64,000 nt of DNA, taken from assembly GCA_902729315.2 (NCBI GenBank), contig LR746264.1, positions 4,923,878 through 4,987,877 on the forward strand, in the 5' to 3' direction. The stretch comes from Spirodela intermedia (Eukaryota > Streptophyta > Magnoliopsida > Alismatales > Araceae). The number at the start of each line of letters is the position of its first letter. The first letter of the stretch is position 1. The position numbers were made by a program, and so were the translations under genes. Below the pieces are notes generated by a model, which worked only from the letters and a program-made list of their open reading frames with translations, was not told the origin of the DNA and searched no databases. Below, one piece after another: positions 12,355 to 25,664 of this stretch.

Positions 12355-13150
12355 CCTCCCTCCCCCACCAACAGATGAACAATCGAAAGGAAGGAACAGA
12401 AAAAAGAGAGCCTTCACTTTCCCCCCTCAAACAGCAGGACCCTTTTCCTCCTGAGACAGCTTCTGGTCCCTGCCTTTCTGGCTGCGCCACCGACCAGAAG
12501 AAACAAAAACGGCAACACCCCTAGTCTCTGATTTGTCTGTGAGGAGGTCGCAGGAGGGAGGCCAAAGGGCTCTACCCCGCTCCCTGTCTGTCTCTCAACC
12601 GAGTTCTGTAATTTCTAAGATCAAATGTTGGAAGACAGGATACGGCATAAACCGCTGGCGGGCTGTATCTGCAAGCGGGGTCCCCATCCCTTGTGGGCCC
12701 GAGACTGCCCATCTTTCTCTCCCATTGGTCGCAATAGTCCCAGAGGGGAGAGAGAGAAGGCCGTGGCAGAAGACAGCGTAGCGCTTGTGATTGGACGGCG
12801 GGCGTTGCTCCTATCGGCGATACCTGTCTACAGAGGTGGTGGGCTGGTTGGTGCGCCGTGGCGAGCCAGCCAGCGGGGCCCTGCACGACCGTCGGAGCTC
12901 GGCTCTGCTCCATCGGCTGACGCCAGCTACGCCTCACTGCCGGGCCCCGCAAGGCGGTAAACAGATACCATCCCGTCAGACATCGAGAACCACCTAAGTC
13001 GATAAACAAAACTCTCCGATCTGGAGTCGGTATCTATTTGGGGGTGCATAGTGATGGGCATAGTCAGCGTGTACCTCATGTGGGACGTCGTTAGAATCTC
13101 CCGACATCTCGAGATTGTACAGGTGAACAAGAAGAGTGCCCGCCGGTCTG
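12355..13150. promoter_or_regulatory. 5' UTR and promoter region of the NIPA gene
   Basis: GC-rich DNA upstream of the minus-strand ATG at 12354, with a CT-rich leader on the minus strand. Frames on both strands at 12500-13010 overlap each other and match no family. No clear TATA box was placed. Confidence 0.35.
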
Positions 13151-16100
13151 GTATAGTTAGCTAGCCACGTTGTGCAGAAAATGCGAATCTAACACGAGCT
13201 GGCGAGCTTTAAATTCGATGCCAAAAAAGTATCTTTTTTGACCCATCCTTCCTCCCTTTTCTGGGCTCGGAATAAATGTGGGGATCGCAAAGGGAGAGAG
13301 GGAGAGGGAGGGAGAAGGGGGGAGAGAGAGAGAGAGAGGACACACAAAGATGGCATGAAAAGCCTGTGAAATGGATTGTATGAATTTTAAGCATGTGGTT
13401 TGGTCAACATGAAAACGTGGATTTAATGAGTCAAGTCATATATTTTCATCTCCATGGGGCTCACATTAATGGATATTTCGAATTCTTTCACGTTGATAGG
13501 ACAAGATTTGGATGACATGTTGATAGGAATAAGAATAATAAATCAGATTATAATAACGCATATTTAATAAACATAAAAATATCAAATTTAAGTTAAAAAT
13601 ATAATGTAAGATGACCAATCACAGTTATCGGTGTAAGTTTGAGTTGCTAAATTACTCGTCCTCCAATTCGCAGGGAATCTAGAATGGGAGCCCAAAGATG
13701 TTATGGGAATTTGAATTCAATGTATATGCAACACCATTTATTCAATAAATGTTTATATATACACAAATAAAAATATTTATCAATAATCAAGTTGTTAAGA
13801 TATTCCATGACATGAGATGGTTGGTAGAAATTGATCGTAACTCTATTTTTTCAAATATGAATTTATTAATCTTAGGTAGTTATGTTAGAGATAATGGCTA
13901 AAGCAATGGCATGGGATTGACCACTTTTATATACTATGATGCCATTTGGGGAAAAGGTGTCCAGATGTTACCCACATTTGCCCACATTTTTTGCATTAAA
14001 AGCTTTTTGATTTGGTGTAATTTGATAATTGAATTAGATATATAAAGTGGAGTGGTGCCAACCTAAAGATCTTAATGGTTGCTACCACTGTATAGTATAG
14101 TATGCTTCTACACACCATGTGACCACATTTCCCACCTTTACCCTCCCCCTCCCCCTTATAGATGTAGCATCATAGCTCGTGCCTACTTATCCCTCATCCT
14201 TGCATCCAACACACTAAAAAGATATCCCACTCTTTTCTTTCTTGATCATTTGAAGTGTCTCATTACCTTCATTCTCTCTCCTCAACTAGTACTCTCATCT
14301 ATCTAAATCTTTTGTCTTATTTAGATTGTATTACTCATGTTCTTTATATAATTCTTATAAGGTGCATGGTCGCTCACATCAATTTAGTCTTAATTTGGTC
14401 ATAACAAGAGATTTAAAATTCTTAGCATAATTGGTGTTTGTGCACAATAAGAGTGTATGGATTGGAAATAGTCCTAAGTACATCGATCAGAGTTCTCTAT
14501 ACATGTTCTCCAATCAAGTAATGAAGCACAAGTAAATCTATTTAACTGTGCTAAGGTAAGGCGGTTCTAGTTTACTTAAATTATTTAATAAAATTAATAG
14601 AGAATCTAACTATAATTAGTCTACTAGTTTGTGTTCTTATTAATTAATCAATCAAATAGGCTTGGTGTAAAACCATTTTGTATCTATTCTTGAATGAAGA
14701 ATATAAAATGAACACACTGAAAATTATTTTATGTTAAGTTATTGAATATAGATAAAAAAATGAATGAAATTTAAGTATAATAATGATAGATGGTGCAGGA
14801 TTTTGAACAACAAGGAGATGTACACAAGACAATCAAATGAGAAAGGCATGCAATGAGATACTCATTATTTAATGGTTGTAAATCATAAAAATTCATACTA
14901 TCGAGAGGTACTCCACTCATTGTCTTAAAACGATTATAAATTAGCTTTTTAGGCTTTGGCTCACCAAATACTTATTAACTTTTTATAAATTATTCATAGG
15001 CACAACACTACGAAACATATATGAGTGATAGATGGACACAAAGATATATGATATAATATGGGGGTAGGGTATATAAGATCAATATTATCATGAATTATAC
15101 TATTTTTCTAGATTAAAAATATTCTTCATTAGATTTTAGTTCACACTTAGACCAAGAAGAGGTGTTAAATTGATTAGATTCTAATTTTGATGTTGACCAA
15201 CTATTTTGAACTTCAATGATTCTGCTTTTGATTTCATATGATTTTAATTGATCTTACTCTAGAACACAATGACTTTTATAGTAGTTTGGTCCCTTGTCTA
15301 CATTCACTTTTCAAGAACATTGCATTCTTTATTTCCATGATTATTATATTCATGGAACACTCATTGATTATTATATTCAACTCTTGTAGAATTTCATTTT
15401 AAAGTTCTCTTATAGATTCAAAACTTAAAAAGGCTCACCAATGAATGATAAGATAGTTTCAAGCACCAATGAATATTTAATCACAAGTATTTTCCACACA
15501 AATAAGGGAAGAATTTCACCATACAATATTTCTAGATGATGTTGACTTGGAGAATGTTCAAAATTGATGAAGAATATAATGCATTGTGCTTGATTTTGTG
15601 TCCTTTTCATGTTGAGAAAATATTAGGTTCTAGAAGACTTTAGCACTTTAGTTAGATTGAGGAAGAACTTGAATCAATCAAATTTCCCTCCTCAAGTTGT
15701 CATTTTGACAACATTTGACTAAGCTTCAGAGACCACTAAAATTTTCATGTATTTATTTACAAAAAATGTTAGAACAACTTTTAATATGGTAGAGAGATAA
15801 GAGGTGATCACTCATAACCCACCAATTGATGGCAAGGTAATAATTTTTTAAGAAATGTCATCCCAACTGCCTCCTACTTCCCCCATAGCTCAATATTAAA
15901 ATCTTTTGAAGATTTGAACATTTATAAAGTAATATGACATGACTTTTAAAGATTTATTTATCCTCTTAGAGAAACTAGTACACGTAGTTGTTAAGCACTA
16001 ACATTTATGCCCAAAAATTATCACTTCAAACAAGTTTTTAGTAAGAATCTGAAATTCTTAGAGCATAGTTGAGATACATTTCAAAATGAAATAATGATTT

Positions 16101-16790
16101 TTCACTCATTTTTAATTGAATTCATATGAAATAAATCACAAATAAAAAATTGACATATTAAATCAGTATCTCAAAATGTACCATCATCACATCAATTGCT
16201 TACAATATATCAAAATAATTTTTAATATTTTTTTAGTATTTTAAACAATTCACATTGACTAGGATAACTTGATATCAAGAATAATTATAAGTAATGATTT
16301 TGCATCGTGAGCATCTAGTAGATTGAGAAAACTTTCATACCTATATTTCACATCAATAGTTTTTGTTGATTTATATTTACTAATCATTATTTTTCATTAG
16401 TGGTAATTTTTTTTAATATTAGCACTTCTCATGGTAATAACCAAAATAATAATTTTGAATAGAAGTCAATTAAATTGTGGAATTTAACATTATGAGATTC
16501 AAATGTACTTGTTCATGATTTCTTACTTATAAATTTTCTCACTTCCTCTAGATTGTATAGCTCCTCTTCTTTGAACCTTGTACCTTTTTTTCACCCTTTT
16601 GTTATTACCAAAAATGTAATAAAATAGATATATTCATCATAGAAACAAAGTAGTTTTATACAAATAAGTTAAGTTAATATTTTTATTAGAAAAAATATAA
16701 GAAACTAGATATATTCATCATAGAAACAAATTAGTTTTTGAAAAATAAGTTCAATAAAGATATTTTTCTTTAGAACAAGGCTAGACTAGT
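13151..16790. other. AT-rich intergenic DNA, no gene seen
   Basis: Apart from a purine-rich GA tract at 13291-13339 this stretch is AT-rich and every frame is short. No polyprotein motif was recognised on either strand. It may contain retroelement debris too old to identify. Confidence 0.5.
13291..13339. repeat. GA-rich microsatellite
   Basis: The stretch is about 49 bp of purine-only GA/GGA repeats ending in seven or more GA units. It lies at the edge between the NIPA upstream region and AT-rich intergenic DNA. Confidence 0.8.
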
Positions 16791-18157
16791 TGATAAGTCT
16801 TCATTATCATGAGTTAATAATTAGTAAATAATATATTTTTAGTCTTAACTCATGATAAATATACTTATATTTATGCTAAATTATAAAAAGTGATTTTCAA
16901 TTGATTAATATATTTTTTTGGCTAATTATGTAATTTTTTATGAATTTATATGATTTTTATAGTTCTATTTTTGAGATAAATGAAGGAAAATAAATAAAAA
17001 TAAAAATATAGTAAAACAAGGGGACTCGCTGGCTAGTTGATCCTGCAAATAAGTTGAAAGCACAATCGAAGGGAGCTGCGAGTAAAGGCTCGAGCAACTA
17101 GGACTATTGTAGGCATGCGTGTGCCACTCTCCTTCTATGTCACTAATGGCCAACTAACTATGCGGCAAGGAGTGGTCATACATGTAGGAGAAAGAGACTC
17201 ATTGCTTAAAAATGTGATATTAATATTTATTCATCCAAAACTTCGATGCATAAGTGATGTGGGACTAAATTTGTATCACACCTTCCCTTGAAAGGCTTTG
17301 AAGGCAATCAACTAATGCGGGTTTGAATTCTCCTAGAGCTAAAACTCGTATTTTTATCTAATTATTCTGACTTTTCTATAGATTGTCAGTGAAGGATTAA
17401 GTCATCAAAATTTCTAGATCATCAGCAAAAATCTCATCAATGCGATTCGCGAAGCATTATTATTAAAATTACTGAATAATTTACGATAAAAGAATCATGA
17501 ATCTATCAAGTAAATCATCTCCGATTGATTGACAAATAAGCCGTTATTGAGAAGAAGACGATATATCAAGAGACAAGCCACCGTCTGCTGAAAACATATC
17601 AAATGCGATGAAGAGCCTCCTCTTATTATGCGGACTTAAAGATGAAGCTCTTTAACACATGCCCCATCTCTATCTAGCTCCTCTCTGTCGGGTAACAATC
17701 GTCGAAGATGATTCAACGACCTATTTCATTGATCTCTAGACTTCACAAGGAGATCTAGAGATTACCCACATCATCTTTATTTAAAGAGAGCCTTCAAAGT
17801 TGTAAACACTACATGATGATCCTCTTAAACACTTAAGATTCTGGTGCATTGTCGACGTATCACCACCACAATGCCGAAACTCTATTTTTCTACTTTTAAT
17901 TTAATTTTTATTTTATTTAGTGATAATTTATGTGATTTAAATTTATCAAATTATATTTCATTCAATTACAATTCTTCTAACTTTTACAGATCTTAATTTG
18001 ATCAATTCAATTACCTATAATCATTTATGTAAGAGTCACCAGACATAACTCTATTTCTATCCGATTCACATTTGTCGAGCACTGATGTCATCTTGGCATC
18101 TGCACCCATATATTTTTTTGTGAATTTTAAATATATTTTATTTTTATTTATTAATAA
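16791..18157 (+). mobile_element. Truncated copy A of the 1.7-kb LTR-like repeat
   Basis: It begins with the family terminus TGATAAGTCTTCATTATC and follows the family consensus to about 18157. It breaks off after the AATTTTAAATATATTTT block and lacks the final ~240 bp ending CACGTCA. It carries a decayed upstream-element segment near 17260 (GATGTGGGAC, the reverse complement of GTCCCACATC). CpGs are largely lost compared with copies G and J. No target duplication can be tested because one end is missing. Confidence 0.75.
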
Positions 18158-19403
18158 TTAACCACACAACCAATGATTATTGAGCTTAGTTCCCATCTAA
18201 TTTTACCACGATTTTTTCTTCTAGATATATGGCTTTAGAAAGCCAACAAAGCATTAAATGTTTCAACTTCTTTTGAGTGATTAAATCAAAATTTATTCAC
18301 AAGTTCACTCAAATAAAATAATGAAAGATTTAACAAAAGTTTATTTTTGGAGGTTGTTATTGACTTTGAATGTGTCCATAAATTCAATAAAGAGGATGAT
18401 GATTCAAATTCATTTCATTATGAAAACTAACTGAAGATAGTGCTATTTTGATTAGGTTGAGGAATATCTCATGGAGTTTTAAATTTGTTCCTTGACTCAA
18501 TGACTTGTCATTATAAAGGCCTCTCAAATTTACATAAAATTTTCTAGAAAATATCAATTGAGCCCCTAAGATGACAATTGACTCAAAGTTGCTTGTTCAA
18601 AACTAATTAGCTGGTGGAGAAGTGCTAAACTTATAGAGAAATTAAGCACTCAAATCTTAAAATGAGTTGAGAATTTGAATGACTAGAAACCACTAAGATA
18701 AACTAAAATATGGTTTCCTTAGTAACCAAGGTATATATTTAAATCTTATAAGTTTGAACAGGTCTAAAGAGGATCCATTATTATCAAAACATATAATCAA
18801 TACTAAATCTCAGACTAAAATAATGATTTCACAATTAAAATATATCCAAATAACTTGAGACAAATTTTGATAGTCAAGAAGGTAGATAAACTAATAATAT
18901 CAGTATACAAAATTATAACTTTGGTGATTAAAAATATTTAAAATCAGTTTCTAAATAATCTTTGTAAATATTCAGAAAAGCTTGAATGTTAACGTGAGAG
19001 GTTTGAATGCAATCAGTTTATTCATTATCAAAACCATTCAAAAGTAAGGATATATCATCATGGATATCTAGTATATAGTGAGTTGGATTTCAAACCCATA
19101 TTCTACCTCATGAATTCATATTGATTATGTAGTGCTAATCACCATCTTTGCTCTTCATTGATTGAAACAACTGAATTCGTCGATGACACAAACGCGCGGG
19201 TCGAAATTGCGTCGTTTGCAGCTAAGCCGACGAGCTGGCGAGTAATTGATCGGCTGTTTTTCTTGGACGGACGCGTCCATACGTGGTCTCACCGGCGACA
19301 TCGGCAAGTGGGAGGGAGGAAAGGGGGAAGGAGAGAGAGAGAGGCCCGGCATTGACGAGATAATATCACAGAAAACTTACAAGAGAAAAGCGAGGAAAGA
19401 AAA
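18158..19403. other. AT-rich intergenic DNA, then the GLDH 5' flank
   Basis: 18158-19140 is AT-rich with no recognised gene or repeat. From about 19160 the DNA turns GC-rich. A GA-rich leader (19310-19345) precedes the GLDH start codon and probably forms its promoter and 5' UTR. Confidence 0.45.
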
Positions 19404-22400
19404 ATGCTTCGCCTACTCGGCCTGAGGCGCTCTGCGCACGCCCTCATCGCCTCCTCCGCCTCATTCCTCCGGCCCCAGAACCCGAACCCCTCAGTGACAG
19501 GCGCCGCCGCCTCTGCTCTACTCCGTTGCCACCCCTTCTCCACTAACAGAGCCGCATCCTCGACGGTATCCGATGCCGACGTACGGAAGTACCTGGGGTA
19601 CTTCGCTCTCGTCGTGGGCTGCGGCGCCGCAACCTACTACTCCTTCCCCTTCCCCGGCGACGCCAAACACAAGAAAGCCGAGATCTTCCGCTATGCCCCT
19701 CTGCCGGAGGACCTCCACACCGTCTCCAACTGGAGCGGCACCCACGAGGTACACACCCGGGTGTTCCTTCAGCCGGAGACTCTGGGGGAGCTGGAGGCCG
19801 TCGTGAAGGAGGCCCACGAAAAGAAATCCAAGATCAGGCCTGTGGGGTCGGGGCTCTCCCCCAACGGGATCGGGCTGCAGCGGGCTGGCATGGTGAACCT
19901 GGCTCTCATGGACAAAGTGATCGAAGTGGACAGGGCGGCGCGGAGAGTACGTGTCCAGGCGGGGGCTAGGGTTTCGCAGCTGGTGGATGCCCTCCGGGAG
20001 CATGGCCTCACCCTGCAGAATTTCGCCTCAATCCGGGAGCAGCAGGTTGGCGGCTTCGTGCAGGTATCTTCTCGGGGATCACCATCCTACTGCTCAAGTT
20101 CATCCACTGTTTGCGTGTTTGCCCAGCCTAATTTGCCTGCGCAGGACTCATTCACATATAATTCCAAGCGAGAGATCGTGGAGGATGCCAGCATTGAAGG
20201 ATTTTCATTTTCTGCCATCCGCTAGATGATCGAATGCTTCCTTCGAATTTATATATCAATGCCAGCGATTGAATGCTTTGTAGTGCTTGACGATCATGAA
20301 CGCTTTGTTTCATATATATGCACGATTTATATGTGAATTTCGAAGTGTAAAGATTTATTCATCGTAAAATTTGCTTGTTATACTAACTAAATGCTTCCAA
20401 ACCATAGTTTCCATAGAAATCTCAAGTGAAACAATATTTTCCCATGATAGAAATTAAAATTATTTACGTCAAAAAAATAAATGTCACAATTTGGAGAAGG
20501 GTGATTTATTTAAATGAAATGCTTACCTTTATCTGGGAGGACAATTATGTGGTGGGGAATTGGTTCCCTCCCAACAGTACAGCATGATGATCCACAGAAT
20601 TCCAATTTTAATTAGAGCTGCGAACTTAAAATTGAACACTGAACATCTTGCATTAATTATACTTCTGGGTTTCTGCCATCCACTGGAGATGGCACTCAGG
20701 TTCCTTCCATTAATTACCTGCTTAGACTATTGTTGAACTTGTTAAATCTTTGAACAGGTTGGTGCCCATGGTACTGGTGCATGCCTGCCTCCCATTGACG
20801 AGCAGATCATCAGCATGAAACTCGTCACTCCTGCAAAGGGGACGATTGAGGTTTCAGAGGAGGAAGATCCAGAATTGTTCTGCCTCGCTCGCTGTGGCCT
20901 AGGAGGCCTTGGAGTCGTTGCCGAAGTCACCATTCAGTGTGTTGATCGGCATGAGCTCGTCGAACACACCTTTGTGTCCAACATTGACGAAATCAAGAAA
21001 AATCACAAGTAATAATCGGTCTCGAAATCATATATCGTCACCTAAGTCTTCGAATTTCAGATGCAGTTCATAATTTGATGTCCTATTTGACCCGTTTTGT
21101 TTCAGAAAATGGCTGGCGGAAAATAAGCATATAAAGTATCTGTGGATTCCTTACACAGACACAGTCGTGGTTGTGCGGTGTAATCCTCTTTCAAAGTGGA
21201 AAGGGAGACCAAAGGTCGACTCCAAATATGGGAAGGATGAGGCACTGCAGCATGTCCGTGACCTTTATCGTGATTCACTCAGGAAGTATAGGTAGAGCAT
21301 CTAATTATAAATTCAGGAACTATAGATGAAGTCATGTCAATCCATCTGCTGAGCTTTCCAGCTCCAAATTTACAGCTTTTGGGTTGGAATTTTATCATTC
21401 TTTTGTTTCCTAATTTTTTTGGTAAATATCTCTGCCTTTTAACCTCAATCATCTACAAATCTTCAGGGTTGAGGAAAAAATTGAGGACTCAGAGATTAAC
21501 CAGTTCTCTTTCACCGAGCTGAGAGACAAGCTTCTTGCGCTCGATCCCGTCAACAAAGATCATGTGGTGAAAGTAAACCAAGCCGAGGCTGAGTTTTGGA
21601 GAAAGTCAGAAGGTTACCGGGTTGGCTGGAGCGATGAGATATTGGGTTTCGATTGTGGTGGGCAGCAGTGGGTCTCGGAGAACTGTTTCCCAGTGGGCAC
21701 CCTGGCGAAGCCCAGCATGAAGGACATACAGTTCATAGAAGACTTGAAGCGGCTCATAGAGAGGGAGGGGATCCCTGCCCCTGCTCCCATAGAGCAGAGA
21801 TGGACTGCCCGCAGCAGAAGCCTCATGAGTCCCGCTTCAAGCTCTTTGGATGATGATATCTTCTGCTGGGTGCCTCCATAATATTGGCTTATATCTCTAT
21901 TTATTCAAACTTGGCAATGCGTTCTGAGCTCTCGACTGATTTCAGAAGCTTTCTTCTTTGCTCCTTCCCTCCCTCCCTCCCTCCACCAGGTTGGTATAAT
22001 TATGTACCTGCCCACGTCAGATGCTCTGCAGAGGAAGGAAATTACAGAGGAGTTCTTCAGTTACAGGCGCCTCACGCAGAGAGAGCTTTGGGGCGAGTAC
22101 TCCGCATATGAACATTGGGCAAAGATTGAGGTAATGTTGATTAACCTTCACCCACGTTCTAGTAAGGGTATCTTCATACAATGAAGATCGGTCTTCTTGA
22201 TATCAAATAAACTCCAAATTAGATGCCTCCCTTTTCCCCTTTTACTCGAATCAGTTGATCAAGGAAGCCGGTTTTAGGCCTTCCCTTCTAACACCATCTT
22301 CTCTTGAAGGTACCAAAGGACAAGGAGGAGCTTTCCACGCTACAAGCTCGGCTGAGGAAGCGGTTCCCGGTTGATGCGTACAATAAGGCCCGGAGAGAGC

Positions 22401-22468
22401 TCGATCCCCATGGGATTCTGTCCAGTGGCATGCTAGATAAGCTATTTCCTCAGGTAGAAACTGTTTAG
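19404..22468 (+). CDS. GLDH: L-galactono-1,4-lactone dehydrogenase, mitochondrial, six exons
   Basis: The exons are 19404-20063, 20758-21008, 21106-21291, 21467-21869, 21990-22130 and 22310-22468. They give 1800 nt and 599 residues in continuous phase. The enzyme oxidises L-galactono-1,4-lactone to ascorbate and passes electrons to cytochrome c at the inner mitochondrial membrane; plant GLDH is also needed for complex I assembly. Visible are a Ser/Ala/Arg-rich presequence (residues 1-55), a hydrophobic segment at 64-80 (YLGYFALVVGCGAATYY), the usual mature start YAPLPEDLHTVSNWSGTHEV at 97, and the FAD-binding motif VGSGLSPNG (147-155). Exons 4-6 carry EGYRVGW, PAPAPIEQRWTARSRS, MYLPTSDALQRKEITEEFF, YSAYEHWAKIEVP and KRFPVDAYNKARRELDP. 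The length is normal and nothing is broken. An alternative last exon is possible at 22843-22899. Confidence 0.96.
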
Positions 22469-22842
22469 TGGCTCTCAGGAGTCCCCAGAGAAAGGCAGAG
22501 TGAGGGTGATTTTTCAAGGCCTGAGCCTATCTTTATGACTGGAAGAGTCCTACTTTATTTCTTGAAACGGTGCTGTTCCCCTGAATCCTGGGCTATTCAC
22601 CTGTTCCTCATCTATTTGATCTTCGTCCTAGAACAGCTGGCTGTCCTTAGTCTGTTGGTCTTCAACTTGGAGGCAACTGCTCGTTGGTTATATGAGGCCC
22701 CAGTTGGTTCCCACAAAATGGTTTTCCCCAAGGAAGCAAGCTCACACGCAGTGGAGCTCCGATGGGTTGAAGGGGGAAGAAGATAAAAAACCCATCTTGA
22801 GGAGATCCTTCTTTTCTATCCTTGTTCTCATTTTCCGCACAG

Positions 22843-22899
22843 AATTTGCCGGATGATGATATGAAGGCAAGGCTACACGCTGCTAAGAACAGGAAATAG
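22843..22899 (+). CDS. Possible alternative last exon of GLDH
   Basis: If the CAG/GTAGAA junction at 22453/22454 were used as a donor instead of being read through, a strong acceptor (long CT-rich tract, then CGCACAG at 22836-22842) would join in frame. The joined codons are NLPDDDMKARLHAAKNRK and a stop. The phases match (0/0) and the intron would be 389 nt. The exon is basic and lysine-rich, unlike the read-through ending QVETV. This is inference from splice signals only. Confidence 0.35.
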   Translation, partial: NLPDDDMKARLHAAKNRK

Positions 22900-22990
22900 C
22901 ATGCAGCGGTGAACAGGCTCCTCCCTCCCCCGTTCTCACTAAGACCAGGAAAGAAAAGAAGAAAAGGGAGTAAAAAATGACAAGAATCAT

Positions 22991-25664
22991 TCAGAAATAG
23001 TTCGGTTGCAATGGTAGGAGCTGGAGATGAGCAAGTATCTGACCGATCATTGGCTTCAGAGAGTGATTGCCCTCCCGGGCGAGATCGATGAGCAAAACCT
23101 GGGCGGCTGGGCCGTACCTGCCCCTGCAGCCTTCATTCCTAAACACGCGCTCCAGGATCCAGAGGGCCTTCTCTTGGGCCCTCGGACTCCCCAATTGGAG
23201 AACCCTGATGATGGCGTGGACGCCCGAGTTCTTCTCCAAGACGTCGATCCCGCTCTCGCACGTCTCGTCCTGCAGCAGAGTCGCGAGGGCCTCGAGGGCC
23301 GCCTCGTCGGCCCCTCTCTCGCCGCTCAGCAGGATCTGTATCAATGGGGGGACGGCGCCGGCCTTTTCGATGCAGAAGGTGGTTCTAGGGGAGCACCTGC
23401 AGCCGTGGACTTGGCAGAACGTCTCCGAGGAAGGAACGCACGCCCACCTCGCGGCCTTGGCTTTGCTCAAGGAGAGAGAATTCTGGGACAGCTGGGCCAA
23501 GGAAGTGGCTGCTCTGGAGCGGACGACGGGGGAGGCCTTCTCCTCTGAGAGCAGCCTGACGAGGAGAGGAATGGCCCCAAGCTCCGCTGCCGTCCTCTGC
23601 AAATTCTTGTCCCAGGGGACAGTGAACCTCGTCAGAACGCCGGTAATGCCCTCGAGCGCCAGAGCGCTGGATGGCGTCGAAGAGGAGGAGATCGTTTCTT
23701 CGAGCAGGGAGAGAAGGACAGGGAGTAGATTTGCTCTGGAAAGGGCCTCGGTTGACTTTTTGTCGCTGGTAGGGATGTTGCTCAGGACTCCACAGGCTGC
23801 AGCCTTCTGATCTTGATCTCTGGACGTCGTGATGACGTTGACCAACAGATCGAGATGGGAGCCCGTCAGCTCCGCCGTCAAATCCAAATCTCTGGAAATA
23901 TTGAATAGTATCCTCAGCGCAAGGCGTCTGAGTTCTGTGTCCTCCAAAAGTAGTGGCAGGAGGAGCTCGACCGCGCCATTTTCTTTCATTTCTAGTCTCA
24001 TCTTCAAGGAGCGCGGGTGGCTGGCGATGTTGTTGAGGGCCCGTAGAAGGTGGGACTGAATCACGGAGTTGGAAGTGCTGAGAAGGGAAAGCATCCGCCG
24101 AACTAAGCTCCTGCGCTTCAGGATCGACCTAGATTCCGCCATGGATGCGAGCAGGGCTGCGGCCGGCTCTCTGAGCGTCATCTGAACGGACGTGACTGAG
24201 TAGAGCAGCTGAAGCAGAGGGGTCACAAACCCGGCCTCGATGAGGCGCTCCACATTTACCCCTGAGGAGCAGAGCTTCTGAATGGCGGCCAATGCGCAGA
24301 GCTTGGCCTCGAGTTTCCCCGAGGTGAACATCTCCGTGAGGGGCCCGATGGATCCGTCTCCGAGGGCGACCTTCTTCTGCTCCGTCAGCTCCGTCCGCGA
24401 AATCGCCGTGGCCATGAGGATCTTGTTCATATCAGAGCCTGGAGAACGGGGAGCGGTCAGTTCATGGCCAAAGGGCAGGTTTCTTCACCAGGCCCCAAAG
24501 CCGCAAATGATCAGAATAGCCAGAAAGGGAAGCCGAAGGAGATAATGAGAGGAATTCCGGACATTTCACGAAGAGAGAAGGTCAGATGGGTTCAATTGAT
24601 AGGCACGGAAACCCCAAGATCCTTGCTTTCGGTCTTGGTCAAGCGTGGGCTCAACAGAAACCCCATGGGCACGGACATAAACAACACTGTTCGGGTCCAT
24701 GAGGCGATGGAAGATCAGGTAGATCTTCTCAGAAGATACCTCGCTTTAGGTAATGCAGCATGGGCTTAAAGTACCCCGCCTCAGCCATGAGCAGCACATT
24801 TTGGGTGTGGACAGAGAGGGCATCCAGAATCTTCCTGGCATCTGCCGAGGCCAGATGGTCTTCTCCGTTGAGTAACGTTACCAGCATCAGTATGCAACCT
24901 TGAACTCTCCCCATCCTTCGGCTCACCGATGAAACCCCCAATAAATCTGATAGAAGCCCAGCCGCCGCTCTACTCTCTGTGATCTCTCTGATCAAAGAGG
25001 GAACGATTACAGACAGGGATCCGATCTCCGCCATCTTCTCCTGGGCACGACGAAATGGTATAAGATATGGTCAAACATTCAGGAATCAGACCCCGTACTG
25101 AGTCTCGTGGATCGAAGGACTGATACTCGAGAGCTTTAAAAGGACATGTAATGACCCAACATATTGGGGCATAATTCTGCGAAGTTATTGCTTGGAATGG
25201 GATACCTAGGGGGTCATGTATCATGCTGGGGAACACTGTTGTTCCGTATTGTACTTGGGTACATTGAAAGAATGTAAATTTGACTGAAATTATTGGGGAA
25301 CCAGATAGAAGAAGAACGATTGCCTTATCCGAACCTTGATCACATCGTTCTGTGAGGCCAGGCTCCTAAGGAGCGAGAAAATCTTCAGCCTGTTCTCCTT
25401 CTCGACGGAACCCACCCTGTCGAGTAGAACTGCGACGACGTTCCCCCCGACCTCGTCCGGCACCATGTTGCCGTGAACCAGTCCCTCCAGCTCCTCCAGC
25501 GCCACCAAGAGTCCTTCCTCCTCGCGGGCGCTCTTTACGTGCACCACCACGCCCTCCAAGTCCAGGACCGGGCCGTCCGGACTAGTCTGCCGCTGTCGCC
25601 GCGGCGAAGCGTTCGGTTCTCCGGCGCCGGCTGGCGAATCGACGGACGGTTCGACGCGATCCAT
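22991..25664 (-). CDS. ARM-repeat protein of the PUB43/44 type, without a U-box
   Basis: The minus-strand exons are 25664-25335, 25040-24740 and 24438-22991, giving 2079 nt and 692 residues in continuous phase. The start ATG at 25664 has a good CCATGGAT context. The protein is a run of armadillo-like helices. Family blocks include GRVQGCILMLVTLLNGED, LMAEAGYFKPMLHYLKRGSD, NKILMATAISRTELTEQKK, GKLEAKLCALAAIQKLCSSG, a long leucine-rich middle, CQVHGCRCSPRTTFCIEKAG and a C-terminus ending HLQLLPLQPNYF. These resemble plant U-box 43/44-like ARM proteins. No U-box (CPLT...DPV...T..R..I) is present in the ~110 residues of exon 1 or in the 200 bp upstream. If truly absent, the protein could not bind an E2 by that domain. 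It is convergent with GLDH. Confidence 0.88.

Noticed and set aside
22853-22899. Independent small gene at the alternative GLDH exon
   Set aside because: There is no suitable upstream start codon or promoter. The phase match and acceptor make an alternative GLDH exon the better reading.
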